From positions 1-59,493 of the forward strand of contig JAKPUQ010000191.1 in the NCBI GenBank assembly GCA_029572815.1: 59,493 bases of DNA, in the 5' to 3' direction. The notes below the pieces were generated by a model. It was not told where the DNA came from. It saw only the letters and a program-made list of their open reading frames with translations, and made no database searches. Positions 35,538-44,498 of this stretch are shown piece after piece; within the stretch, counting starts at the first letter, position 1, and every line of letters starts with the position of its first letter. This DNA comes from Bacillota bacterium (GTDB lineage Bacteria > Bacillota > Clostridia > Oscillospirales > Ruminococcaceae). Both the position numbers and the translations under genes were made by a program.

Positions 35538-36989
35538 TCAGAAGTCAAGGACGTTGAGTCTTTCGATATTTATATCCTCGGTGCCTGTCATCTGGCAGCC
35601 CTTTTCCTTGGCATATTTTATGTATTCTATTATCTCGTCGGTAATGAGCTCTCCGGGAGCCAGTATGGGGATACCAGGAGGATAGCACATAACGAACTCG
35701 CTGCAAACCTCTCCCGAGGTCTCCTCAAGAGGAAGAGAGCACTTCTGTGCGTAGAATGCCTTTCGGGGAGTCTCAGCCACCACGGGGCTTATATACTCCT
35801 GTGTCAGCATATCCGAACCGCTCTTGCCGAAGCGGCGCTTTATCTCGGCGAGGGCACTGATAAGGCGCTCAATGTCGCGCTTGCGGTCTCCAACTGAGAT
35901 ATAGGCGAGAACGTTGCCGATATCGCCGAATTCTATCTGTATATCGTACTCGTCTCTGAGGAGGTCATAGACCTCAATGCCTGCGAGACCGATAGGCAGC
36001 GTATAGATACTGAGCTTTGAGACGTCAAAATCAAAGATGCTGTCGCCGTTCACCAGCTCCCGTGAATAGGCGTAATATCCGCCAATATCGTTTATCTCCG
36101 AGCGTGCGTACTCAGCCATCTCCACAGTCTGAGCAAATATCTCCCTGCCGCCGAGAGCGAGACGCTTTCTTGATATATCCAGACTTGACAGCAGCAGATA
36201 TGATGCGCTGGTGGTCTGGGTCAGGTTGATGACCTGTCTCATATAGTCGGCATTGATATTTTTGCCGAGAAGCAGGAAGGAGCTCTGTGTCAGGCTTCCT
36301 CCCGATTTGTGCATACTTACCGAGGCGCAGTCCGCACCTGCTGCCATGGCAGTTACGGGGAAGTTCTCACCGAAGTAGAAGTGAGTGCCGTGAGCCTCGT
36401 CCACAAGCACCAGCATACCGTGGGCATGAGCCAGCTCCGTTATCCTTTTCAGGTCCGAGCATATGCCGTAGTATGTGGGATTGTTCACCATAATAGCCTT
36501 GGCGTCGGGGTTATCGAGGATAGCCTGCTCCACCTGAGCTACCGACATACCGAGAGCGATACCCAGCTTGCGGTTCACGTCGGGATTGACGTAAACGGGG
36601 ACAGCTCCCGTAAGGATAAGCGCGTTAATAGCGCTTCTGTGTACATTTCGGGGCATGATTATCTTGTCGCCCTCCTTGCAGGCGTACATTATCATGCTCT
36701 GCACCGCTGAGGTGGTGCCGCCCACCACAAAGAAGGCATTTGCCGCGCCGAAAGCCTCGGCAGCCAGCTCCTCCGCGTCCTTGATGACGGATACTGGGTG
36801 ACAGAGGTTGTCCAGTGGCTTCATGGAGTTTACATCAACGTTCATGCAGTCCTCGCCAAGGAACTCGGTGAGCTCCATATTTCCTCTGCCCCTCTTGTGT
36901 CCGGGGACGTCGAAGGGAACGACTCTCATGCGGCGGAATTTCCTCAGCGCCTCATAAATAGGCGCATTTGTCTGGGAAAGGTCAGCCAT
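35538..36989 (-). CDS. speA: Biosynthetic arginine decarboxylase (fold III, SpeA type)
   Basis: PLP enzyme, 483 aa, close to B. subtilis SpeA in length. [11 protein letters not shown] at about 25-35, [26 protein letters not shown] (Asp near 200) and [15 protein letters not shown] with the PLP lysine near 230; C-terminal [13 protein letters not shown]. Family members act on arginine, lysine or ornithine; arginine is preferred here because agmatinase is in the same operon. Overlaps speD by 8 nt. Confidence 0.94.
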   Translation of the reverse strand: MADLSQTNAPIYEALRKFRRMRVVPFDVPGHKRGRGNMELTEFLGEDCMNVDVNSMKPLDNLCHPVSVIKDAEELAAEAFGAANAFFVVGGTTSAVQSMIMYACKEGDKIIMPRNVHRSAINALILTGAVPVYVNPDVNRKLGIALGMSVAQVEQAILDNPDAKAIMVNNPTYYGICSDLKRITELAHAHGMLVLVDEAHGTHFYFGENFPVTAMAAGADCASVSMHKSGGSLTQSSFLLLGKNINADYMRQVINLTQTTSASYLLLSSLDISRKRLALGGREIFAQTVEMAEYARSEINDIGGYYAYSRELVNGDSIFDFDVSKLSIYTLPIGLAGIEVYDLLRDEYDIQIEFGDIGNVLAYISVGDRKRDIERLISALAEIKRRFGKSGSDMLTQEYISPVVAETPRKAFYAQKCSLPLEETSGEVCSEFVMCYPPGIPILAPGELITDEIIEYIKYAKEKGCQMTGTEDINIERLNVLDF

Positions 36990-37752
36990 TTCCGAACACG
37001 TTCCTTCCGCTGAAAATTTCTATCATCTCCCGCTGGAGCGCATTGGTTATCTCAAGTCTGCGTCTCGGCGGAAGCTCATTCACATCTGTGTTGAACAGAT
37101 AATTCTGCAGGTCAAGCTCCTTTATGAGCATTTTTGTGTGGAACATATTAGCCTGATACACGTTTATATCAACGGCGTCATACTTATCCAGTATCTTTGC
37201 GTCTATATAGTTCTGTATGGAGGTTATATCGTGGTCGATGAAGAGCTTTTCACCGTCCAGATTTCTCGTAAAGCCTCTTACCCTGTAATCCATGGTGATG
37301 ATATCGGAATCGAAGCTTCCGATGAGATAGTCCAGAGCTGTCAGCGGAGTTATTTTGCCGCAGGTAGCAACGTCTATATCCACACGGAAGGTGGCGATAC
37401 TGGTATCGGGGTGGAACTCCGGGTAGGTATGCACGGTAACATGGCTCTTGTCAAGGTGAGCCACGGTCTCGCTTCCTCCTGCGGGGACCATAGTGTCGTC
37501 CGCGATAAGGAATGTAGCGGAAGCGCCCTGAGGGTCATAGTCCTGACGGGACATACTCAGCACCTGAGCGCCTATCATCTCAGTAACATGGGTCATGATG
37601 TCGGTTATACGCTCAGAGTTGTACTGCTCGTCAACATAGGCGATATACTCCTGCTGTGAGCGGGCCGTCTTGGCATAACAGACATCGTAGATATTGAAGC
37701 TCAGCGACTTCGTAAGGTTATTGAATCCGTAAAGTTTAAGCTTATTCTCCAT
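36982..37752 (-). CDS. speD: S-adenosylmethionine decarboxylase proenzyme
   Basis: Makes decarboxylated SAM for SpeE. 256 aa, the long E. coli-type form. The pro-enzyme cleaves itself before the Ser of [15 protein letters not shown] (about 98-112), forming the pyruvoyl group; [14 protein letters not shown] and [17 protein letters not shown] are further family blocks. First gene of the polyamine operon, preceded at 24 nt by an intrinsic terminator and a long folded leader, so expression is probably controlled by read-through. RBS GAAGGTG. Confidence 0.96.
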   Translation of the reverse strand: MENKLKLYGFNNLTKSLSFNIYDVCYAKTARSQQEYIAYVDEQYNSERITDIMTHVTEMIGAQVLSMSRQDYDPQGASATFLIADDTMVPAGGSETVAHLDKSHVTVHTYPEFHPDTSIATFRVDIDVATCGKITPLTALDYLIGSFDSDIITMDYRVRGFTRNLDGEKLFIDHDITSIQNYIDAKILDKYDAVDINVYQANMFHTKMLIKELDLQNYLFNTDVNELPPRRRLEITNALQREMIEIFSGRNVFGNG

Positions 37753-37768
37753 AAAACCACACCTTCAA

Positions 37769-37810
37769 ACAAAAAATGCACACAAAGACCTTATCAGCCG
37801 TTGTGTGCAT
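37769..37810 (-). terminator. Conditional terminator (attenuator) before speD
   Basis: Ten-base-pair perfect stem (37776-37785 with 37801-37810), 15-nt loop, then six U on the minus strand, only 24 nt from the speD ATG. The first arm and loop (37793-37805) can instead pair with upstream 37902-37912, which would abolish the hairpin. Confidence 0.88.
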
Positions 37811-37847
37811 GAAATACCTATGCAGTCAGCGCAGAGACTTCACAAAT

Positions 37848-38059
37848 GGTTTCAGAGTCTATATAAGCAAGTACTACCTTTTACTACTCTTATTGACCTT
37901 TCACAAGCTGATGAGAACTTATAAAAACTTTATCGACGCAGGGTCGAATCAATAAGGCAACAGAAGTTGCCAGCCGAATGATCGGCGGTCGGCATTTGAC
38001 CCGGCTGTCCGTATGGCCTCGACTCCGAAGGGAGTGGTCAATAGTCTTGCTCTGAAACC
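37848..38059 (-). ncRNA. Large folded leader RNA, putative riboswitch of the polyamine operon
   Basis: Read on the minus strand. An outer helix pairs GGTTTCAGAG (38059-38050) with CTCTGAAACC (37857-37848), 10 perfect pairs. Inside it TATTGACC (38043-38036) pairs with GGTCAATA (37898-37891). Further hairpins: ACTCC/GGAGT (38035-38022), GGTC/GACC (38001-37987), GCCG/CGGC (37986-37973), GGCAAC/GTTGCC (37971-37956) and CGAC/GTCG (37946-37934). The 3' strand of the second helix can also pair with CTTATTGA (37956-37949). The transcript starts near 38077. I do not recognise it as SAM-I, SAM-II, lysine, cobalamin, guanidine or T-box. Control of the speD operon by a polyamine or SAM is inferred from position. 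Confidence 0.68.
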
Positions 38060-38083
38060 GAAGCTTCTTTTGCAATTCATTTT

Positions 38084-38112
38084 ATTTTATCATATTTCGT
38101 CTTTTTTGTCAA
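38084..38112 (-). promoter_or_regulatory. Promoter of the polyamine operon
   Basis: Minus strand TTGACA (38112-38107), 17-nt spacer, TAAAAT (38089-38084). Predicted leader to speD is about 325 nt. Confidence 0.82.
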
Positions 38113-38145
38113 TACTCAGGCACATATTAATTTATATATAGTACC

Positions 38146-40053
38146 TCAGTTCTCTCTCAGCTTTTTCCTTCTCACCTTGTCCCTGTACATGACCTCGTCG
38201 GCGATATTGATGTACCTGTCCAGCTCCGAATCCTTGTCGGGGACGCCGAGGAAATAGCCGAGGCTGAGCCCCACCTCGTACTTTCTGCCCGATGAGGCAT
38301 TATACCTGTCGAAGTAGCTCCTCACAGCCTCCATATGCTCGCTGATATGCTCATCGGAGTAATCTCCGCAGCCCACGATGGCGTACTCGTCGCCGCCTAT
38401 CCGGGCGCATACCTCATTGAGCTGACAGCTGGTCTGGAGAGCATTTGCGGCAACGGTGATAGCGTTGTCCCCTTCCATATGACCGAAGTTGTCATTTATC
38501 ATTTTAAGCTGGTCAAGGTCCGCCATCATGACAAACAGCGGCTTTCCCTCGTCCCTTGCCTTTTTGAATATGCCCTCAGACAGCCTGTTGAAGCCCTTTC
38601 TGTTATAGATACCCGTCAGGGTGTCACGGATAGAGCTCATGAGTATACGCTGATTTATACTGGTGAGCTTGGTGCGCACACGCAGGAACTCAAGGGATAT
38701 GCTGATATTCCTGTTCCACCTTGCAAAAACGCTGCTCACAGCCTTTCTCACATCATTGAACCTGAACACGGAGTATCCGAAGCAGCGGTCCATGAAGTGG
38801 AGAGGCAGCAGGAAGTACATAGACGGCTCATCACAGTACTCGTCTATGAATCCGGGAAGTATGTCCTCGGAGGGAAATTCGCGGTTTACGAAATCCGCGC
38901 TGCTCCTGGTGTATACGAACTTGTTCTCCATAACGGGAGCATAGCCTTCGCGGATATATTCGCTGTCCTCTTCCTCCACGTTGTCCCAGTTCTTGCACAG
39001 GCAAAGCAGATAGGTCTCAAGACCGTTGATGGTATAGGCAAAGCCGTTGAGCTTTCTCAGAAGCCCCTCAAGGTTCTTCTCCTCCATAAGGCGCTCCAGC
39101 ATAGCGCTCCTGCAATAGTAGCTGTTGAAACGCTCGGTAAGGTTGCTGTGCTCCTCGCGGGTACCGAGGGCATAGTTCACGTTGCTTCCGCAGCCGCAGC
39201 TCTTGGCGAAGACAAGATGTCCCCTTTTCAGGGTGTCCACGGGCTCTGTGTCCTCACCTGTTATCATCTTGTGGAGCCTGCAGACGGCTCTCGCACCAAG
39301 TCTTTCATTCTCGGGATAGACCGTAGTCAGCGAGGGTATCTGCATAGTAGCTTCCCCGGTGGCGTCATAGCCCGATATTTTCAGTTCACCGGGCACCTTT
39401 ATGCCGCCCTTTATGACAGAGTCGCACAGGTGTCTCGCCATAACATCATTGGCACAGACCACTGCATCGGGCAGCTCCGTCCTTCCCTCTATGAAGGATT
39501 TTGCCAGCCTCTGGGAGGCTATTTTCCAGAAGTCCCCCCAGACTATATCCCCCTCATGGACCTCGAGGCCGTGGTTCTCCATTGCTTTTTTGTAGCTTTC
39601 GGCTCTTGACCTGGCGGGAGTGCTGTCCTCGGGACCTGTCAGGCACATGATACGCCTGCACCCGTGCTTTTCGATGAGGTGGCCGGTCATTTCCGCCATA
39701 AGTTCCCTATCCTCCGAGTAGAGGCACTCACAGAAATCCAGGTCATAGTCCACCGCGATAATGGGGATTCCCCAGAGAGTGAAGACCTTCTCGAATTTTT
39801 CCACAAGGTTCTGGCTGGCGTTGTTGCCTGCCATAAGGATAACGCCGTCGATGACGTCCTTCCTGATGAGGGTGAATATATTCTCCTCGCCCTGCTGTAT
39901 AAGGCTTCCGCTTTCCGTGTTGAATGCCATAAGGAAGGTTATGGCATCATATCCGAGGGCTCTGCACTGCTCGGATATACCCACGAAAATGCGGTTCATG
40001 TATTCGTTGAAAACGTCCGCAGCAACTACTGCGATGGTCTTTCTTTTTTTCAC
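38146..40053 (-). CDS. Diguanylate cyclase with a LacI-type sugar-binding sensor
   Basis: 635 aa. Residues 1-290 are a periplasmic-binding-protein/LacI core fold (KTIAVVAADVFNEYMNRIF, DGVILMAGNNASQN, PDAVVCANDVMARHL, ISGYDATGEATMQIPSLTTVYP) but without signal peptide, membrane segment or helix-turn-helix. A middle region (about 300-460) is unassigned. The C-terminal GGDEF domain (about 465-630) has RIGGDEYAIVGC as active site and LTGIYNRKGFNRL. It should make cyclic di-GMP in the cytosol in response to a small ligand, plausibly a sugar. GTG 40053 is the start, after AAAGGGGG. It ends 34 nt before the polyamine promoter and is unlikely to be part of that operon. Confidence 0.9.
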   Translation of the reverse strand: MKKRKTIAVVAADVFNEYMNRIFVGISEQCRALGYDAITFLMAFNTESGSLIQQGEENIFTLIRKDVIDGVILMAGNNASQNLVEKFEKVFTLWGIPIIAVDYDLDFCECLYSEDRELMAEMTGHLIEKHGCRRIMCLTGPEDSTPARSRAESYKKAMENHGLEVHEGDIVWGDFWKIASQRLAKSFIEGRTELPDAVVCANDVMARHLCDSVIKGGIKVPGELKISGYDATGEATMQIPSLTTVYPENERLGARAVCRLHKMITGEDTEPVDTLKRGHLVFAKSCGCGSNVNYALGTREEHSNLTERFNSYYCRSAMLERLMEEKNLEGLLRKLNGFAYTINGLETYLLCLCKNWDNVEEEDSEYIREGYAPVMENKFVYTRSSADFVNREFPSEDILPGFIDEYCDEPSMYFLLPLHFMDRCFGYSVFRFNDVRKAVSSVFARWNRNISISLEFLRVRTKLTSINQRILMSSIRDTLTGIYNRKGFNRLSEGIFKKARDEGKPLFVMMADLDQLKMINDNFGHMEGDNAITVAANALQTSCQLNEVCARIGGDEYAIVGCGDYSDEHISEHMEAVRSYFDRYNASSGRKYEVGLSLGYFLGVPDKDSELDRYINIADEVMYRDKVRRKKLREN

Positions 40054-40107
40054 AGTGCAGTTCCCCCTTTCCTGCTGTTATATTACGTCTAAACTTACAG
40101 TATCGGC

Positions 40108-42498
40108 TTATTTCAGCTCTGCCACGGTAACTCCGTCCTCGCCCTCGCCGAAAAGTCCCAGACGGAAGCTCTTGACAGAGGGGTGTGACTTCAGCCGCTT
40201 GTGCACAGCCTGTCTCAGCAGACCTGTGCCCTTGCCGTGGATTATGGTAACTGTGGATATATTTGACATGACAGCCTGGTCGATGAATGCGTCCAGCTGG
40301 TACACGCCGTCGTCACAGGCGCAGCCGCGGATATCCAGCTCCATTTTGCCTCTCCGCTCGGCTTTTACGCCTATCTTGTTCATTTTGCGGTTAGGCCTCA
40401 GTGGCTTGCTGCCCACAGTGACCTTCTGGGGCTCCTCAAGACGGAGCCTTGAAATGTTCATCTTGGTCTTCATGACGCCCATCTGGACGAAAACGAAGTC
40501 GCTTCCGTCGGGGTCTCCCGAGATTATGCCCTTGCGCTGGAGGTCCACAACATAGACCGTATCGCCGCGCCTGAGCTTTCTCGGCAGGACGTAGCCCTCA
40601 TTGGGGTCACGCTTCTCAACGGGATTTGCAGTGTCATACATCTTATTGAAGCTCTGCTTGGTCTTTGACTTCATGCCCGAAACATTGGCGCTGAAGTCCT
40701 TCTTGTCCTTCTCCTTGCGGAGCTTTTCAAGCTCGTCGATGAGCTCGTTTGACTCAGCCTTGGTCTGCTCGATTATAGTCATGGCGCGGAGCCTTGCCTT
40801 TTCCAGCTCGTCAGCCTTTGCAGCCTCTATCTCCTCACGCTCCCTGCGGATAGCCTCCTCGTGGGCAGCGGTCTCGGCTCTCAGGCGGGATATCTCCTCC
40901 TTCTGCCTTTCCAGCTCTATACGGCTGGCTTCAAGCTTGCCGATTACCTCCTCCAGACGGGAATTCGCCTCGCTGACTCTTGACTTGGCGTCGCTGATTA
41001 TATCCGAGGGCATACCCAGGCTCTCTGAGATAGCGAAAGCGTTGGACTTTCCTGGTGAGCCCACAATGAGCCTGTATGTAGGTCTGAGGGTCTCAATGTC
41101 GAACTCGCAGGAGGCGTTCTCAACACCGCTGCTGTCGATGGCAAAGACCTTCAGCTCCTGATAGTGAGTGGTCACCATTATTTTTGCACCGTTTTCCATA
41201 AGGCGTCGGATTATGGAGATAGCCAGTGCAGCGCCCTCTACAGGGTCTGTACCCGAGCCCAGCTCGTCCAGAAGCACCAGTGACCTCTCGTCGGCAGTTC
41301 CCAGTATCTCTATTACCTTGTTGGTATGGGAGGAGAATGTGGACAGGTTCTGCTCAATACTCTGGCTGTCGCCTATATCGGCGAGAATATGGTCGTAAAC
41401 GGAAATGCTGCTGCCGTCGGCACAGGGTATGAGCAGACCGCACATAGTCATGGCTGCAAGGAGTCCCGCAGTTTTCAGGGAAACGGTCTTACCGCCCGTA
41501 TTTGGACCTGTTATGATGAGCGCCTGATAGTCCTCTCCGAGACTGATGTCCACGGGCACTGCCTTGCTCTTGCTGATAAGGGGGTGACGGGCTTTTTTCA
41601 GGTGCATTTTTCCGTCGTCTGTTATTGCGGGGAGTGAGCAGTTCAGCTTTGCGGCAAGATTTGACTTGGCAAAGTACAGATTGAGCTCCGTACACACCTT
41701 GTAGTTCTCGGTGAGTATCTCCGCATAGTCACCGCAGTCGCGGCAGAGCTGGCGGATGACGCGTTCTATCTCCTCCTGCTCCTTGCCCTCCAGGATACGT
41801 ATATCGTTATTAGCCTCGACAATTGCCATAGGCTCGATGAAGATAGTCTGACCCGTGGCGGAGGTATCGTGAACGAGACCGCTGACCTGTCCGCGGTACT
41901 CGGATTTTACGGGTAGAACGAAGCGTCCGTCACGGATAGTGACATTGCTCTCCTGCAAATACTGCTGAGTGGTCTTGTTTTTTATCATCTTGTCCAGAGT
42001 CTCGCGGAGCTGCATACCTGCGCGGTTTATCTTGCGGCGTATAGCGGCAAGCTCAGGACTTGCAGCGTCTGCTATCTCGTTGTCGGAGATGATGGAGCGT
42101 TCCAGTTTTTCCAGCAGCCAGTCATTGGGCTGGAGCCTTGAGAAAAGGTAGCTCAGTTCCGTCTCCACGTTCTCGCAGTGGGAGTACCAGTCTGCCAGTG
42201 CCTTTATCTGGCGCAGCATAGCGGCGATGTCCATGAGGTCGCGGAGAGATATTACAGCCCCCGAAGCAGCTCTTGCGGCAACGGTGCTGATGTCCTTGAA
42301 ATTGCTGAAAGGAGGAGTTCCGAACTGTACCGAAAGGGAGAACGCCTGGGAGGTCTTGAGACACTCATAGCGCACCCTTTCAAGGTCGTTGTCGGGACGG
42401 ATCTCCAGAGCCATGCGTCTTGTCTCCTCATTGGAGGTAAGTTCCGCCAGCATATCGAGGATCTTATCCAGTTCAAGTGTTTTCAGATATTTATCCAT
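40108..42498 (-). CDS. mutS2: MutS2 family ATPase/endonuclease
   Basis: 796 aa, full length. N-terminal MutS-like core (about 1-300), ATPase with GPNTGGKTVSLKTAGL (about 333), VLLDELGSGTDPVEGAALA (about 413) and VTTHYQELK, a long coiled coil (about 515-620) and a C-terminal Smr nuclease domain with LDIRG (about 722) and TVTIIHGKGTGLLR. The family suppresses homologous recombination and rescues collided ribosomes. No clear ribosome site: TAAAGGATAACT precedes ATG 42498. A palindromic repeat lies directly upstream. Confidence 0.96.
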   Translation of the reverse strand: MDKYLKTLELDKILDMLAELTSNEETRRMALEIRPDNDLERVRYECLKTSQAFSLSVQFGTPPFSNFKDISTVAARAASGAVISLRDLMDIAAMLRQIKALADWYSHCENVETELSYLFSRLQPNDWLLEKLERSIISDNEIADAASPELAAIRRKINRAGMQLRETLDKMIKNKTTQQYLQESNVTIRDGRFVLPVKSEYRGQVSGLVHDTSATGQTIFIEPMAIVEANNDIRILEGKEQEEIERVIRQLCRDCGDYAEILTENYKVCTELNLYFAKSNLAAKLNCSLPAITDDGKMHLKKARHPLISKSKAVPVDISLGEDYQALIITGPNTGGKTVSLKTAGLLAAMTMCGLLIPCADGSSISVYDHILADIGDSQSIEQNLSTFSSHTNKVIEILGTADERSLVLLDELGSGTDPVEGAALAISIIRRLMENGAKIMVTTHYQELKVFAIDSSGVENASCEFDIETLRPTYRLIVGSPGKSNAFAISESLGMPSDIISDAKSRVSEANSRLEEVIGKLEASRIELERQKEEISRLRAETAAHEEAIRREREEIEAAKADELEKARLRAMTIIEQTKAESNELIDELEKLRKEKDKKDFSANVSGMKSKTKQSFNKMYDTANPVEKRDPNEGYVLPRKLRRGDTVYVVDLQRKGIISGDPDGSDFVFVQMGVMKTKMNISRLRLEEPQKVTVGSKPLRPNRKMNKIGVKAERRGKMELDIRGCACDDGVYQLDAFIDQAVMSNISTVTIIHGKGTGLLRQAVHKRLKSHPSVKSFRLGLFGEGEDGVTVAELK

Positions 42499-42515
42499 AG
42501 TTATCCTTTACTGTT

Positions 42516-42698
42516 ATAAATCATAATTTTGCGGAGCAAAATTATGATTTAAGTTTAGAGTTGAGAGTTTAGAGTTGAAAGTTGTGGAGTCGCCTGCGGC
42601 GACAATATTTAAATACTGTGAGCGAAGCGAACACAATAACTCTCAACTCTCAACTTTCAACTATCAACTTAGCGCATACGCGCTAAATTATGATTTAT
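42516..42698. repeat. 183-bp palindromic repeat with 14-bp terminal inverted repeats (MITE-like)
   Basis: Ends ATAAATCATAATTT (42516-42529) and AAATTATGATTTAT (42685-42698), a perfect 14-bp inverted repeat. Inner arms of GTTGA/TCAAC-type runs also pair, and the centre holds GTCGCCTGCGGCGAC and TGTGAGCGAAGCGAACACA. The right end supplies the recO stop codon. It fills the 42499-42694 gap and has no ORF. A second copy of the core is at 26022. Confidence 0.8.
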
Positions 42699-43438
42699 AT
42701 GATAGATTTATAAAAGTCCAGCGTACCGAAATTCCTCTCCATGTGGGTGAGGAGATAGGACTCCGCAAGGGCAGAGAGCCGCTGCTGAGTTCCGTCGGAT
42801 ACGCGGAAATTGAAAAGCCTGCCGAAGTCTGCCAGCACGATATGGCGGACAGCGCTGAGCACAGGCAGTTTTATTTTCATATAGTCGTCTGTGCTGCTGC
42901 CTTCAAAGCAGTCCGCACAGAAAAATCCGCCGTCGGGGATACAGAAGAAAAGCTCCTGCGGCTCAAAAACTCCGCAGCTCCTGCAGGCGACGATATCGGG
43001 CATATAGCCTATCTCGGACATAAGTCTCAGCTCGAACACCGCCTTGAGGAAGCTCTCGCTCCTCTCCCCCTTTTCCAGGTAGTAAAGGCAGTTCAGCATG
43101 AGTCTCATGATATCCTTGTTCTGCGCCTCGGGCTTTATGCAGAAGCGCATGACCTCGGCGAAATACGAGGCGAGGGATATCTTGCTGAGGGACTCTCTCA
43201 GTCCGTAAAAAATATGTATCGGCTCTGCACTGTTGAGGTAAAGATACTTTCCTCTCTTGTCTATGCAGAACCGAGAATAAGCCAGAAGCTGAGCGGAGCT
43301 CCCCGACTTTCCGTTTATTTTCTTTGCGCCTTTTACGGAAACCTCGAGAACCCCGTTCTCTCCTGTGAGTATATCGATGAATTTGTCCTGTTCTCCCACA
43401 GAACGCTCTTTAAGGACTATGCCTTCAACAGTTGTCAT
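42695..43438 (-). CDS. recO: DNA repair protein RecO
   Basis: Loads RecA in the RecFOR pathway. 247 aa. OB-fold start MTTVEGIVLKERSVGEQDKF, and a zinc site with CRSCGVFEP (about 150) and CADCFEG (about 172). ATG 43438 follows AAGGA by 9 nt; an ATG at 43447 is too close to it. The gene overlaps yqzL by 14 nt. Its stop codon lies in the end of a palindromic repeat. Confidence 0.94.
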   Translation of the reverse strand: MTTVEGIVLKERSVGEQDKFIDILTGENGVLEVSVKGAKKINGKSGSSAQLLAYSRFCIDKRGKYLYLNSAEPIHIFYGLRESLSKISLASYFAEVMRFCIKPEAQNKDIMRLMLNCLYYLEKGERSESFLKAVFELRLMSEIGYMPDIVACRSCGVFEPQELFFCIPDGGFFCADCFEGSSTDDYMKIKLPVLSAVRHIVLADFGRLFNFRVSDGTQQRLSALAESYLLTHMERNFGTLDFYKSII

Positions 43439-43526
43439 GGTTATCATCCTTGCAGTCTGAGTAGCGCAGATAGTCCTCTACGCTTCCTGTTTCGGCGAAT
43501 ATATCCCAGAGAATATCCTCTTCCAT
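43425..43526 (-). CDS. yqzL: YqzL-like small protein
   Basis: 33 aa from ATG 43526 with GGAGG 5 nt upstream: MEEDILWDIFAETGSVEDYL then RYSDCKDDNHDNC. W..F..TG....YL.Y is the pattern of the YqzL family, which sits between era and recO in many Firmicutes. Function unknown. Confidence 0.82.
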   Translation of the reverse strand: MEEDILWDIFAETGSVEDYLRYSDCKDDNHDNC

Positions 43527-43604
43527 AAAGCCTCCGTGAAAATAGTCTTGCGGAGTTTCCTCCCCTGCTATTATCTGCGGAACAGCCTGTGATATATGCG
43601 GTAA

Positions 43605-44498
43605 TTATTTCTCGGAGAGTCCGAAGCTCCTGATGAGGTTTTCCCTGTTTCTCCAGTCCTCCTTGACCTTTACCCAGCACTTGAGGTTCACCTTTATCTG
43701 GAAGAAGTCCTCCAGCTCTATCCTTGCGGCAGTGGAAGCCTTCTTGAGCATAGCTCCGCCCTTGCCGATGACGATACCCTTGTGGGACTCCTTTTCGCAG
43801 TAGATGACAGCGGAGATATCCAGGATATCCTTGTCCTCTCTCTCGCTCATCTGCTCAACGCCTACGGCGATACCGTGGGGCACCTCCTCGCTGAGGAGCA
43901 TGAGGAGCTTTTCGCGTATCATCTCAGCCGCCAGCACCTTCTCGGGCTGGTCGGTTATCATATCGTCGGGGAAGAAGTGAACGGACTCCTCCGACAGGGC
44001 GATTATTTCATCTATAACGATGTCGACACCGCTGTTCTCCGTAACGCTTACGGGTACTACCGCCTGAAACTTTATCTTTGAGGTCAGGTCGGCGATAACA
44101 GGAGCCAGCTCGTCCTTGTTTTTCAGCAGGTCTATCTTGTTGAGCACAAGGATTATGGGCATCTTCGATGCATTCATGGACTTCAGAAGGTCAAGCTCCT
44201 GCTGGTTTATCTTCTTTGTGCAGTCCATAACAAAAACAACCGCGTCGATGTCGCTGACAGACTCCTTAACGGTGTTGAGCATATGCTCGCTGAGCTTGTT
44301 CACCGGCTTGTGGAGACCGGGGGTATCAAAGAATACCAGCTGAACATCGTCTATATTGCGGATACCCGTGATACGGGTACGTGTAGTCTGCGGCTTATTG
44401 CTGACGGAAGCTATCTTCTCTCCCACGATAGCGTTGAGGAGTGAGGATTTTCCCGCATTGGTGCGTCCTGCGATAGTGACAAAAGCAGTTCTTGACAT
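43605..44498 (-). CDS. era: GTPase Era
   Basis: Ribosome-assembly GTPase that binds 16S rRNA. 297 aa. G1 GRTNAGKSSLLN (about 11), G2 TTRTRITGI, G3 FFDTPGLHKP, G4 VLNKIDLL; C-terminal KH domain with VIGKGGAMLKKASTAAR. ATG shares a base with the ybeY stop (TGATG). The 78-nt gap before yqzL has no feature other than the yqzL ribosome site. Confidence 0.97.
   Translation of the reverse strand: MSRTAFVTIAGRTNAGKSSLLNAIVGEKIASVSNKPQTTRTRITGIRNIDDVQLVFFDTPGLHKPVNKLSEHMLNTVKESVSDIDAVVFVMDCTKKINQQELDLLKSMNASKMPIILVLNKIDLLKNKDELAPVIADLTSKIKFQAVVPVSVTENSGVDIVIDEIIALSEESVHFFPDDMITDQPEKVLAAEMIREKLLMLLSEEVPHGIAVGVEQMSEREDKDILDISAVIYCEKESHKGIVIGKGGAMLKKASTAARIELEDFFQIKVNLKCWVKVKEDWRNRENLIRSFGLSEK

Noticed and set aside
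37753..38145. tmRNA, 6S RNA, RNase P or T-box leader in the speD upstream region
   Set aside because: No tag-peptide frame or tRNA-like ends, no RNase P core sequence, no AGGGUGG T-box and several inner hairpins instead of a single rod, so none fits.
38335..39609. 424-aa plus-strand ORF
   Set aside because: It is antisense to the diguanylate cyclase gene in a GC-rich coding frame, with no ribosome site and no recognisable domain.
43444..43680. 78-aa minus-strand ORF between era and recO
   Set aside because: It is a shadow overlapping era and yqzL with no ribosome site and a composition of random reading; the real small gene here is the 33-aa yqzL.
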